Of a stretch of DNA of 64,000 bases, positions 23,420-34,102 are shown piece by piece (the first letter of the stretch is position 1; every line of letters begins with the position of its first letter). The notes below the pieces were generated by a model that worked only from the letters and a program-made list of their open reading frames with translations, was not told the origin of the DNA and did not search any database. Made by a program: the position numbers and the translations under genes. This DNA is from Batkoa obscura (taxonomy: Eukaryota; Entomophthoromycota; Entomophthoromycetes; Entomophthorales; Batkoaceae), in contig JASVEC010000014.1 of NCBI GenBank assembly GCA_030770535.1, forward strand, positions 372,001 through 436,000, given 5' to 3'.

Positions 23420-24862
23420 TTAGGAAGATTTTGAAATTTTAAAGGGATGAGCTTCAGTATTAAATACCCAATCGTTAAGGTTAAGGGTATTTTTAGGGGC
23501 TTGGATAAGATATAAATACTTGAATGTCTCAGCATAAAAAAAGGATTGCATTACGTTTTCTTGATTTTCTGATTTCTCTCTAGAGTTCACATCTTTATAT
23601 TCAGTAAACCCAAACTTACTTTTTGAAAACTTTTGGAACGCTAAAAATAAATTCCAACTACGATCTTGATATTTTTTATCCCCAGTATATAGATAAGCAT
23701 AATATAAGGACTCTGATAACTCAGGTCGTAAGAAGTTGGCTGGATTAATAAATTCAATTTCTAAATTACTAAACTTTGTATTTTCAGGTGCTAAATTGGT
23801 TTCTGATAATTCAGGTATAATACTATAAGTTTCTAATAGATCTAAAGCTATCTTTTTCAAACCTTTATCTGGTAAATGATCATTTCCTAACAATAACATC
23901 CCAGGAACAAAAAATTCCAAGTGGTGCATCTCTGGTATTAACTTATTATCATTACCAGTATGACCTAAACATTGATGTCCTTTATAACAAGTGGTCAATA
24001 GTTTTTCTTTCATTTTAACCATACTATCATCAAACATACGGAGATATTTATTTCTAACTTTATCTTGAGGTCCAAGCATGATATATAACTTAATCAAATA
24101 TTCGAAAAAGGAATCAGCACCACCACCTAAACCAAAAGCATTTGTTGAATAATCTCCTGTTTCAACATTAACTTCCATATTATAAAGTCCACGATCTTTT
24201 TTCTTTCTATCTAAAACATCATATACATTATTTGCAATTTGACGATATTTATTATCTCCAGTAATTAAGCTGAGTCTAGTAAATTCTAACTGACAAGTAC
24301 CAACATTGGCTAAAGAAGCAAAGGTATCCTTAACTGGTTTACCAGTTCTAAAATCAAAAGTAACATAAGGAAGTCCAGAAGGAGAACTAAAATCATTTAG
24401 CATAGCATCAGCCAAATCTTTAGCTTTATCCAACAATATCTTTTCACCCGATAAATCATAAGCTGAAATCAAACCACCTAAATAACGGATAGTAATTTCA
24501 AAAAAAGATAATTTTTGTGCCCCACGTTTGTAATCACTATGACTCACTACTTCAACAGCTTCTTTAAATTCTTTTTTTAAACCCATTAGCCATAAGGTAT
24601 CTAAAGAATCTACTAAAGTTACTCCCCACCCATTCCAAGTATTATTAATCATTTTTCCATCCATCGGTCCTATCTCATCGGCCCCCATAGCTACCTTACG
24701 ATATTTATCCCAGCTTTGGCTGAATTCATCTCTTATGACACGTGTACGATAAGCTTCCACATCTAACTTGGAATGAAACTCAGAATCGGAGATAAATTCT
24801 TCACGGTTTATAGAAAAGATGGTAGAAGTAAAATAAACTAGATAGAGTAAAATAGTAAACAT
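23420..24862 (-). CDS. Class I alpha-1,2-mannosidase (GH47), 480 aa
   Basis: Glycosidase that trims alpha-1,2-mannose from N-glycans in the ER or Golgi. Single exon. Residues 1-17 are a signal peptide or signal anchor. GH47 hallmarks are present: MGADEIGPMDG, NGWGVTLVDSLDTLWLMG, FFEITIRYLGGLISAYDLSG with the acidic residue near E122, GLGGGADSFFEYLIKLY with D250, RPELSESLYYAYLYTGD with acids near 381-384, and TEAHPF at 469-473, whose Thr binds the catalytic calcium. All catalytic positions appear conserved. Length (480 aa) and the lack of a long stem suggest a soluble or short-anchored fungal enzyme. It acts in the same pathway as the UGGT encoded at 47.8-53.4 kb (ER glycoprotein processing), but the two are unlinked. 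MNS1 (ER mannosidase I) and the secreted Aspergillus-type 1,2-mannosidase cannot be separated here. Confidence 0.93.
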   Translation of the reverse strand: MFTILLYLVYFTSTIFSINREEFISDSEFHSKLDVEAYRTRVIRDEFSQSWDKYRKVAMGADEIGPMDGKMINNTWNGWGVTLVDSLDTLWLMGLKKEFKEAVEVVSHSDYKRGAQKLSFFEITIRYLGGLISAYDLSGEKILLDKAKDLADAMLNDFSSPSGLPYVTFDFRTGKPVKDTFASLANVGTCQLEFTRLSLITGDNKYRQIANNVYDVLDRKKKDRGLYNMEVNVETGDYSTNAFGLGGGADSFFEYLIKLYIMLGPQDKVRNKYLRMFDDSMVKMKEKLLTTCYKGHQCLGHTGNDNKLIPEMHHLEFFVPGMLLLGNDHLPDKGLKKIALDLLETYSIIPELSETNLAPENTKFSNLEIEFINPANFLRPELSESLYYAYLYTGDKKYQDRSWNLFLAFQKFSKSKFGFTEYKDVNSREKSENQENVMQSFFYAETFKYLYLIQAPKNTLNLNDWVFNTEAHPFKISKSS

Positions 24863-25224
24863 TTGATAATCAAAATTAACAAAGAAGGAAAATAGCGGAT
24901 TAATAACTCGTTTTTATTTATTACAAGTTTAAAAACTATTATTTAATAATGACCCTTATGTTTTATTACCGTTGATGAAACGGTTGTCTAGTTGATTGAA
25001 AAACATGAATTTTTTTTAATTCAATTTTTTTTGGTAAATTAGCATTATCAATTACTTAATTAAGGAATTTAAATTAAGGTTTTTAATTAAAAATTACAAG
25101 TCGAATGCTTAAATTTCTAAGTTTTTAAATTTTTTAATGCTACAAAATATGTTTATACTTTGTTATTTAACTTCGTTAAAGCTGATTCTATTCAAATAAA
25201 AAACAATCATAAAATAAAAGCATA

Positions 25225-25320
25225 TGGAAATGTATTTTTTTAAATAATTTTACTATCAGTTTTTCTTCTCAAATAGTGCCTAAAAATAGAAAAGTGATGA
25301 AACCAAAAAAAACATTCTCA
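25225..25320 (+). mobile_element. MITE-like inverted-repeat element, copy 8
   Basis: A diverged copy (left TGGAAATGTATTTTTT, right ACATTCTCA) flanked by TA on both sides. It lies 65 bp beyond the 3' end of the Rho GEF and in the mannosidase promoter side. Confidence 0.78.
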
Positions 25321-25384
25321 TATGTTAAGACGGGTAACAGACGATACAATAAAAAATTATTATTAAAATAAACAAAGTTAAATA

Positions 25385-28300
25385 TTAAGGATTAGTGATC
25401 GATTCAAATGCTGTTATCCATTGATTTTTCTCTCTCTCATTATTCAACGCAAGATAAATAGTTTCTTTAGTATTATAATTATAGATCGAAAAACATAATT
25501 TAGGGTCCGGTAAATTGGAGTTTGAACTGGAAAATACAGATCCGAAAAAGTTATTGCCCTATTCAAAACATTAAATTAACAAACCTGTTTGAATGAATAT
25601 GGTTGACTTACCGCAGACACTTGAAGCATGCCACTCGTTACCGAACCTGAAATAGATATTTTATCTATACTAATTGGCTGATAAAAAATAAATCAAAATT
25701 AAATAAATTAATTGCTATTATATTATTGCTACCTTTCTAAATACTTCATACTCATAAAGATCCTCGCTTAACTCATGTTCTTTAACTAATAGCACATAAT
25801 GATCAAACAAAAACAACTTCAAAGGTATCGAATTCTTTACCAATTTAACATCCCCTTCTTTAATCAACCGTCTCTCATCATGCTCCAAAGCCAAATCGAT
25901 ATGAGGGTACTCCAACATGTGACCAGGATCTTCTAATCTATCTGAGATTGCCCTCAATCTTAACTTAGAGTCTGTTTCTCCTTTTGTTTGATTAATATAG
26001 CTAAGCTGACGATTCAAATGTTCTAAAGCTTGAGGTATCAGTTTATAGTCTGGGTTATCTTCTGGAGTTCTTTTCATAATCTCTTTAAACAAGAGTGGAT
26101 ATCTTGCTAATCTTCTAGTTGGAAGAGAAATAAATGAATCAATGGTTAATCTCTTTAGTTCTTTTTTTTGACTACACTCATTTAAATATTGCTGGAATTT
26201 GATGTTGTTGTTTTTTTCTTTGGCTACAAAATCGGTAGCAAATTGAATTCTTGCACCGTAGATATTATAGGGATCCAGTTGTTCAGCCCATAAAACTAAA
26301 ATATCTCCAATACTTTTAATCACTGGCATATTCTTTTGTCTCGAGCTTAAGCCTAAACATAATGGCTCATGGATTTTTTTAATGTCCAAATAATTGAAAA
26401 ATAATTTATGAGCTATTATATCAACTTGATCACTTGGATAACATTGACTGCTTTTCAATCCTTCAATAAATACCTATAAAATCATTATATAAATTTACTA
26501 TTACAATTATTATAAAATTATTACTTTTCGTATTGTGATCAAATCCCTTAAATAGTCTCTCTCAGTACGACATAGCTCAAAAATAGCTTCTTGTCTTTTA
26601 AATTCATCCTCAGATAAACCGTCAGTTAAATCCTTAGGAATAGAACTTTTAAAATCTGATCCATCCTAAACAAAATCATAAAAGTCAATCTTCCATCATA
26701 GTCAATAAAGTTGACTTAAACTTACAAAATTAATATAGCCGCTAACTTGCAACTGGTTTTCCAAATCATTGTCTAAAATCAATGTTTTTGAGAGATGTTG
26801 TAAATTTTCAGGCAAATAGGTAGCTCTCCTCCTATTAGTTCTTTCCTCTAAAACATCATTACTTTCTCTAATACTTGAAATATCATCCACCATATTCTTA
26901 AATGAGTTGATGACCATTTCTAACACATAAATATCATTATTACTGCCCTTTGTTTCTTGAAAAATTTCTTGTAACTGTGCTATCTGTGGATCTAAATGAT
27001 AACGGATTGAACTCAAATAATCAATTACTGACATTTCTTTAGAGAAGCATTGCTTTTCTAAACTCTATTTAAGAACATCAACATTAACATTAAATATAAG
27101 CTATATTATTAAATATTTACCTGAAGCCAAAGTCTAAATTTCATAGAATTTTTTTGAGCTGTCGATATATATTGTTTAATAGAAGGGTAATGTCTAGTAA
27201 AATCAACAAACTCGATAAAGTCATTGATATGTTTCAAGAAGGTATCTCCATAATCTACTTCGCTTTTATCATTATATTCAACCCTATATTTTTCAATTAA
27301 AGTAGTAATAAATCCTTTATAAAAATCCAAAATCTTTGGTATGTTAAACAAAATAGTTTCTATTGCTTCTTTTGTTGTTTCTTCATCAAAAATTTGACTA
27401 TCTTGAATCCTTTTGTTAATCATCTAAATAAATGGTAAGTATTTGAACTAAATAGCGTATTAATAGTAGCCTTACAGAATAGACAGATTTTAAACTGTTA
27501 TAAAACTTGATCTCTCTTTCTAAATAAACATGAATAAACAAGGATCGTTTGCTTAAATTTTCTAAATTATTGAACTCTTTTTTAAAGAAACTAAACTCAT
27601 TAACTTCATTTGAATAACTGTTTGTTGAATTTAATGGATTGATACACTTATTTGTATTTGATTTCTAATAATCATAATTAACTGCTGTATTAATCAATGT
27701 ATTACTAGAAACTTACTGCATTAGTGGGACTAACTTCAGATCCGGATTTCATGACATTGGTGTATTTTCCTTGATCCTAGAAATAATAGAGTTAACATTA
27801 CATTATTCATAAATATTATGTTATAATTAATTACATTATTCTGACTATTACTCCCATTAGCAGCAAAATTAGAAAATTGATAACGCTCATTTGTAGCTGT
27901 CTTAGTCGTTTTCTTTGTCTCATTCTTCGATTTACCATTGCTATCATGATTAAAATATCCCGGTCTCCCATCAACTGGAGAAAGTCTACTTGGAGATACT
28001 ACTATACAACCATCATTATTACTGCCACTACTGCTATTACTGCCCATAGAAGATAACAAAATTTGGTTATCACTAGCTGGTGGTGTTACCTTATCAATAC
28101 TAAACTTTTTGGATTGATCATTATAGTTAATACCAGCAATGTCAATCATTAATTTGTCTATTTCACCTATAGGTACGACAATTTCTTTTTCGCTTTCATC
28201 GAGATTAGTTGGAAAGGAAGTACTAAATTGTGACAAATCTGGAATTTGTGGCATTTGTGGCATGGGCATCATCATAGGGAAAGGAGGGTTTATGTTATCA

Positions 28301-29062
28301 TTAAAGTTTGATTTATTGTTTATATTTGATATATAACTTTTTGGGTCTGGCATAGCTTGGAACGGGTTGTTTGCTTGATGCCCTGGAATATGATATACTG
28401 GTTGCATTGGTGAATTTGGATTATTAACCTAATGTTAAGTTATAAATATATTACTATAGCTAATTTATATTTCTTATTTACCGGATCAATAAATTTGTAA
28501 ACTCTGTTCTTTTCGCGATTCGGGGCTTTTGGTGGAACTATTGGATTCTAAATAATAAGTGAATTAATATTCGTATAAAATACAAACCTAAATGGTTACT
28601 TCTTTATTCGTATTATTATTGCCAGGCGATTGAGGAATATTGCCGAGCTAAATTTAACATCAGTGATATGATTACACGATTAATAAACATTGTTACTCTA
28701 TAACTTCTATCACTAGGGAGGTTAGGCATATTAGGAATCTAAAAAAAACAATCAGCATTTGGACAATAAATTTAAAGTCAAAATACTTGGTAATTCCCCC
28801 TTCCATTATTCGGAGGACTAACGATTGATATGTCTTTTTTTGGATCTATTTGGGGCTGGTATTTGACAGCATTTGGTGAGTTGTAAACATTTTGATAGAA
28901 TTGGTAGTTGTCGTCACCTTTCTTTTCATTTGATACAATTGGTACATACACTTGAGATACTGGGCCTGGTGATACTTTATCAGGTAAATTAATTAAATGC
29001 TTATTGCTATTTTCTACAAAGTCACGGTAGCCTTGTTTTTTTCCTCGCATCGGCTTGGTCAT
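25385..29062 (-). CDS. Rho guanine nucleotide exchange factor with two DH-like regions and a PH domain, 13 exons, 1012 aa
   Basis: Activator of a Rho-family GTPase, probably for cell-wall and polarity signalling. Exons: 29062-28787, 28738-28697, 28647-28600, 28547-28482, 28428-27835, 27776-27717, 27664-27476, 27423-27121, 27064-26726, 26665-26525, 26473-25733, 25677-25612 and 25558-25385 (3039 bp). Every exon is a multiple of three, so all 12 introns are phase 0. Residues 1-340 are Asn/Pro/Ser-rich and disordered. About 385-600 looks like a divergent DH domain (EREIKFYNSLKSVY, ETILFNIPKILDFYKGF, HYPSIKQYISTAQKN). About 648-850 is a Rom2-like DH domain (RQEAIFELCRTERDYLRDL, LPTRRLARYPLLFKEIMKRT). 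Residues 870-1008 are a PH domain ending in QWITAF. There is no DEP domain, and the protein stops right after PH, so the CNH domain of Rom2/Tus1 is missing. The tandem arrangement is my inference. Confidence 0.82.
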
Positions 29063-29660
29063 TTTGAAAATTTATAATTATTTTTTAAAAATGGTTTTTA
29101 AATTAGAATCTTGTTTTGAAAATATTAAATGCAATTGTTTCTTTCAGTGATCTATTGGTTCTTTTAAAATTATGTTGATTCGCATTAAATTCTAGTTAAG
29201 CTTGCTATTAATCTAAATAAAAATGATATAGTTTATCTAAATGTTAGTAATATTCTAAAGGATCATAAACTATATTATGACTAATTAATCATAAACCATC
29301 AGTTTAATTATAAATTGTAGTTTTAAACTATAATAAACTATATGCAATTGTTTGTTACACCTTTTTAGCGGACAATTAATAATGGATCTTGAATCCACTT
29401 TACCATATTCATTTTATTCCTTAACAAGGTTCCTTTAGCGAATTTAGTTTTTTTAATTTTACCGTTCATTTCCTCATAGATTTAACAGATTTCGTTTATT
29501 TTTAGGCATTTTACTTTTTTTGTTTTCAAAATTTATAATAGCTATCAATAATTAATTATGTATAAAATTTAATTAAAAATTCACTAAGGAATACTATGGG
29601 CTTTAAATTAAAGAACGAACAAGAATTTTAAAAAGTGATTTATAATTTATTGAAGTCGAG
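29063..29660. other. Intergenic region between Rho GEF and CSN6
   Basis: About 600 bp holding the Rho GEF promoter and the CSN6 3' flank. It contains several short imperfect repeats around AAACTATA (29225-29345) but no gene. Confidence 0.5.
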
Positions 29661-31419
29661 CTAATCCCTATGCTCTCCAGTTCTTCTACGATAAGAATTA
29701 GAACGAGCTTGGTAATCAGAGCGTGAGTGGGGCTCTTTTTCTGGCTCATACTTTCTTTTGAATGCCGCTTTCAATCCGACAATACTAGTCACTTCTTTCA
29801 AGACTTGAATATTTTTTATGACTCCGTTAAAGTAGCTATTTAATAATAATCCATTATAAGCCTGTAAAAAAGTATAATTAAAGGCATATCATTAAACTTT
29901 AATCAAACAATTTACCTCAGCCATGGCATTTCCAGCAAATTGAGTCCCACTGTTAGCCTTAGGTAGCTTATGAGCAACAGAACTAATATGTCTCAATATT
30001 TTACTCGTCGTTTTTGTTTTTCCTAAATTAAAACAATCAATTTATGAACCATTAAAATAAATTAAAACTACCTTCACTAACTTTTTCCAAATGATCCACT
30101 ACTACATTTAATTTAGATAACATTATATTGATGGCATCTTTTTGTTTATTGACATTAGCAAGCACTAAAAACGATAAGCAATTTAAAACAAATGTCAATT
30201 ATATTCTTACATAAGCTATGATCCAAATCTCTTGCTACTTTAATACCTTTATTTTCTGTTGAAGTGGTACAAACAGTTTGATTTATAGTATCTAAGGCCA
30301 TTCTTTGAGTTTTATTAGCTTCAATATAGCAATCTAAAGTTTCTATATAACTTTCTTCCCCCTGAATGCTATGAATTTCATAGACCTTTACTGGTAGGTT
30401 AGTTCTGTTATGTGGGTTGAAATTATATTGAACTTTAGAACCCATACTTTCTTTCTTTGTTTGCTTAGGATTGAATTGAAGAAAAATAAGAGAAGTAGAT
30501 AATTTGGAAAAATACTAATAAGTCTAATTAATTGTTATTATACTATTTGCTGAGCATTTACCTCTTCTTGAATTACTAGTTCATTTTTAGTTGCTATACT
30601 TCCAATAGAATACCACCCAATAACAGTTAATTTAGGGAATACAGCTTTAGCTAAATGGCTTTATTAGAATTAATAGCTATTTATTAAATTGCTATCACCT
30701 TGTATTAATCTTTTCTTTAAAAACTCTTTATCAATAGTGACATTAATGCCATTATCTTTGCTAGATACGTTAACTTTAAGTTCAATTGAATTAACAACCT
30801 CTACTTTATTCCCTCCCTGGGCTCCTAACAAAATACCAATGACTAATTTCTATCGTAAGTTTTAATCATATATAAATAAAGCAATTCACCTTGAAGTCTA
30901 TTCTCTGGATTTCTCTTTAATAAATCAATACGTGTAAAATGATCCGTAATATTGATAATAGGAAGTGGATGGCTAGATATACATTACTTAAAATTCAGCA
31001 AAATCGTTATGAATCCTTACATCATTACTACCCTTTTGGATAAGTATATTCTTTCACATTTTTTCATGGTAGTTAATACGTCAAGGCCAACTTTTTTTTC
31101 ATTATCTTCTTTTTTACCATGTTCTTCTGCTTTTTCTTTTTTACTGTCTAAAAACTCAACCAAACTCTTCATCTTTCTTTCAAACTCAATATCCTCAATT
31201 TTTCCTTCACTACCTCCTCCTTGATTCGCATTCTTTGTCTCTCTTTCGTTATCAAATCCTCTGTCGTTTATTATACTTTTATTCGCATCAATTGGATACT
31301 CTATTCTTTCTTTCTTTGTAACTTTGTCTTCGTCTGTGCCTCCATTTTTATCTATAAAAACTTAATATTTGTTCATCGAAACAAACCTATTTATTACCAT
31401 TATTAGGTTTTGAACCCAT
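29661..31419 (-). CDS. CSN6: COP9 signalosome subunit 6 (CSN6), MPN- domain, 9 exons, 457 aa
   Basis: Non-catalytic MPN subunit that pairs with CSN5 in the complex that removes NEDD8 from cullins. Exons: 31419-31398, 31351-31021, 30972-30890, 30842-30699, 30650-30562, 30514-30211, 30164-30072, 30022-29916 and 29861-29661 (1374 bp, in frame). The MPN fold starts at MIHPLPIINITDHF. It continues through QVIGILLGAQGG, VNSIELK, KLTVIGWYSIGS and LQFNP, then NLPVKVYEIH as in CSN6. The His-x-His metal-binding JAMM residues are absent, as expected. The C-terminal half (DHLEKVSEG, LPKANSGTQFAGNAM, NSYFNGVIKNIQVLKEV) matches the CSN6 helical part. A ~110-residue Lys/Glu/Asp-rich N-terminal extension precedes MPN and ends in an Arg/Ser-rich tail. 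RPN8 and eIF3f were considered and fit less well. The eight introns are 46-54 bp. Confidence 0.87.
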
Positions 31420-31558
31420 TATAATTATTAATAATTTAAAAAAGATTCTTAAATTTTTATTTTGCCATGTCAATTTGTCATACAAAATTAAAAATTGATG
31501 TCATCAGCTAAATCTACGTTTTAGTTAAATAATTACTATTCTTAAAAAAGACATAAGA

Positions 31559-31630
31559 GGGCGTATAGCTCAGTGGTAGAGCAATCGACTGCAGATCGAT
31601 AGGTCCCTGGTTCAAATCCGGGTGCGCCCT
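31559..31630 (+). tRNA. tRNA-Cys (GCA)
   Basis: Complete cloverleaf of 72 nt: acceptor GGGCGTA pairs with TGCGCCC (one U-G), D arm AGCTCAGTGGTAGAGC, anticodon stem ATCGA/TCGAT around CTGCAGA with GCA at 31591-31593, T arm CCTGGTTCAAATCCGGG, discriminator T. No intron. The A and B boxes of a Pol III gene are intact, and a T run follows the 3' end. Confidence 0.97.
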
Positions 31631-32157
31631 TTTGTAAACTATATTTTTCGAATATTAGTACAGTATATAACTTGAACTATCATTGTTCTTTATGCTTTCT
31701 TTAGTTATTTTTAAATGCAAAAATTATGTTGTAAAGCGAGTGATTCCTTTATATTTATATTTTTTAGGGAAGCGACAGTCTAATAGTTCGTATCTTAAAT
31801 TGGTTAAGATACAATCACGACTTAATCTATCAAAGGGGCTGGAGAGTTAGTATTTATGATTGATTAATTCATTTATTATTATCATGTTTTAGTAATTATT
31901 CCTACTTTTTATTTTCTGTTTTTTAAAATAATCTATAAGGAACATCTCAATTATAGTATACTTTAAATTGTCTTATTTTTATTTATATTGTTTATAGATA
32001 TACTATTGTGAGTTAAATATTTTCTGTTAAAATAAGAGGTTTAATTTTGTTTATATAAGAGAACTTTAAATGTTACAAAACAATAATTTAGTCAATAAAA
32101 AAATTATCAGTTTTTATTAACAAGAAACTCAGAGATACCTTTTACTTAAAAAAATAA
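31631..32157. other. Intergenic region with a short perfect hairpin
   Basis: Between tRNA-Cys and the pterin dehydratase 3' end. Mostly AT-rich. A GC-richer island around 31767-31845 contains a perfect 9 bp stem (31790-31798 with 31804-31812, GTATCTTAA/TTAAGATAC). It could be part of a small RNA gene, but I cannot assign a class. Confidence 0.4.
31765..31850 (+). ncRNA. Possible structured small RNA (unclassified)
   Basis: GC-richer than its surroundings, with one perfect 9 bp hairpin (loop ATTGG), after a T-rich TATA-like stretch at about 31750-31765. No tRNA, snRNA or RNase P signature was found. Speculative. Confidence 0.2.
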
Positions 32158-32558
32158 TCAAAGACTGTCCATAAAGTTAGCCAACTCAATATCGTTTTCT
32201 GAAAGTCCATTACAGTCATGGGTAGAAAGCGTAACCTCAACTTTGTTATAAACCTAAAGAATTATTAACATTCAAACTGACAATATTGAGTATTTATTAC
32301 ATTAAACCATTCAGGATGGTGGTCCATTTTGTCAGCTTTAATCGCGACTCTAGTCATGAATCCAAATGCTTGATTAAAATCTTGAAATAAGTAAGTTTTC
32401 TTAATAGCATCTCTATCTTGAACAAGCTCCCAGCCATTAACTTGTATCTGTTTAAGGTAGATAGATCTCTGTTCTGAGTTTAATTTTTGTACCATTTTAT
32501 TGCTGTAATATCGCTGAAATCGTATAAAATAATTAGGATAATTGATTTTTTTCAACAT
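32158..32558 (-). CDS. Pterin-4a-carbinolamine dehydratase (PCD/DCoH), 2 exons, 117 aa
   Basis: Enzyme that dehydrates 4a-hydroxytetrahydrobiopterin, recycling the cofactor of aromatic amino-acid hydroxylases. Exons 32558-32301 and 32253-32158 (354 bp, in frame, intron 47 bp). The active-site signature is complete: [23 protein letters not shown] across the splice, with the His-His pair, Trp and the second His. The TRVAIKAD helix before it is also typical. Two starts are possible. The upstream ATG adds a basic, acid-poor 21-residue leader ([20 protein letters not shown]) that resembles a mitochondrial presequence; [10 protein letters not shown] would give a ~96 aa cytosolic form close to the usual PCD length. 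I chose the first ATG. No phenylalanine hydroxylase lies nearby. Confidence 0.9.
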
Positions 32559-32792
32559 CTAAACCAAAATATCACTCAAATTTTGTAGTAAATTGAAATA
32601 CACCAATAAAAGGTGACTAAAAAATTGCTCTATAATTGGCTAGAAATTCTCGAAGCTTGATGTCAATTATAAATATGGGTAGTAAATTCATGAAAATTCT
32701 AGAATTAGTAAAAAATATAAAAAACGTGAAAATGAAGTTGCCTTTCCATTAAACTTTATACTCACTAAGATTCTTCATATTATTTAAAAACC

Positions 32793-33818
32793 ATGGGTAA
32801 AGATTATTATCAGATATTAGGAGTTTCCAAATCTAGCTCTGAAGATGAAATAAAGAAAGCATATAGAAAATTAGCTTTAAAATGGCATCCAGATCGTAAT
32901 AAGGATAACTTAGATGCAGCTACCAAAAAATTCAAAGAAATTTCAGAAGCTTATGAAGTTTTAAGTGATAAAAAGAAGCGTGATATCTATGATCAATTTG
33001 GAGAAGACGGCCTTAAAGGAAGCGGAGGGGAGGGTGGTTTCCCAGGTGGTTTCCCAGCTAATGGCTTCCCCGGATTCTCTGGAGGCTCGTTCAATTTTTC
33101 AACTGGTGGTGGTAGAGGTCGTGGTTTTAACCCTTCAAACCCACAATCCATCTTTGAACAATTCTTTGGCGGCGGTGGTGGTGGTCACCCATTTATGGAT
33201 ATGGACGATTCTCCATTTGGCGGTATGGGAGGCATGGGAGGTATGGGAGGTATGGGAGGTATGGGCGGCCAACATCGTAGGTCTCCTACTAAGCCAGCAC
33301 CACTTTCCCATAACTTGTCATTGAGTTTAGAAGATCTATATAATGGCGTTACTAAAAAGTTGAAAGTAACACGTAAGCTAAGAAGTGGAGGTACTTCAGA
33401 AAAGGTACTTGAAGTTGTCGTTAAACCTGGATGGAAAGCAGGAACCAAAGTGAAATTCCAAAACGAAGGTGATGAATTGAGCAATGGGTTAAACCAAGAT
33501 ATAGAGTTTGTTGTACAGGAAAAACCTCATCCACTATTTAAGAGAGAAGGCGATAATTTAAAGCATAATGTTGATTTGACTTTAAGCGAAGCGTTATGTG
33601 GATTCGAAAAATCAATTGCCACTCTAGATGGACGTAGTTTAAGAATCGCTTCTTCCCAAGTTGTTAGGCCATATCAAGAAAGTAGGCTACCTGGTGAAGG
33701 TATGCCCATCTCTAAACGCCCAGGGGCTAAAGGTGATTTGATCATCCAATATAACATTAAATTTCCTACATCTTTGACAGAGACTCAAAGAACAGCTGTA
33801 AAAAGAGCATTAGAATAA
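32793..33818 (+). CDS. SIS1: SIS1-type Hsp40 J-domain co-chaperone (DNAJB1/B4 class), 341 aa
   Basis: Type II Hsp40 that delivers clients to Hsp70 in the cytosol and nucleus. Single exon. The J domain spans residues 1-70 with HPD at 32-34 (KWHPDRNKD). It is followed by a Gly/Phe-rich segment (about 72-165) and a Gly-Met run near 148-158 coded by imperfect GGTATGGGA repeats. Two C-terminal beta-barrel domains (about 170-335) are present, and there is no zinc finger, which separates it from Ydj1. Length and layout match yeast SIS1 (352 aa). The C-terminal part contains FQNEGDE and [17 protein letters not shown] residues (SRLPGEGMP), typical of the dimeric class. The usual SIS1 dimerisation tail follows. 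It is intronless while neighbours are not, as often seen for heat-shock genes. No heat-shock element was clear by eye. Confidence 0.95.
   Translation: MGKDYYQILGVSKSSSEDEIKKAYRKLALKWHPDRNKDNLDAATKKFKEISEAYEVLSDKKKRDIYDQFGEDGLKGSGGEGGFPGGFPANGFPGFSGGSFNFSTGGGRGRGFNPSNPQSIFEQFFGGGGGGHPFMDMDDSPFGGMGGMGGMGGMGGMGGQHRRSPTKPAPLSHNLSLSLEDLYNGVTKKLKVTRKLRSGGTSEKVLEVVVKPGWKAGTKVKFQNEGDELSNGLNQDIEFVVQEKPHPLFKREGDNLKHNVDLTLSEALCGFEKSIATLDGRSLRIASSQVVRPYQESRLPGEGMPISKRPGAKGDLIIQYNIKFPTSLTETQRTAVKRALE
33234..33274 (+). repeat. GGTATGGGA coding repeat
   Basis: Four to five 9-bp units encoding Gly-Met-Gly inside the J protein's glycine-rich linker. Their length is likely variable between strains. Confidence 0.8.
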
Positions 33819-34102
33819 TTACTAATTACTTATTACCTTCTCATTTAAAAAGTTTTAAATAAATTCATTTTTTAACTTGAGTTTGATATCTAGATTCTGT
33901 AGTTATATTATCAAGTGTTTCTTAAATTTAATATAGATAAAAGATTTTATGAGTAATGGCTAAGGTATTATTGGATTTAATGTATCGTTCAGGTAATGAA
34001 TGACTAATTAATTTTAATTGTAGTAATTTTCCCATCTTAGTAGTTAAGATAAAAAATCAACTTTAATAAAAGCGAATTGTCTTTTAAATTTTTTGCCATA
34101 GT

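Noticed and set aside
13285-24862. A functional gene cluster (ribosome/secretory)
   Set aside because: The genes are unrelated housekeeping functions with independent promoters and orientations.
31767-31865. Second tRNA after tRNA-Cys
   Set aside because: The hairpin is real but no cloverleaf, A box or B box can be formed.
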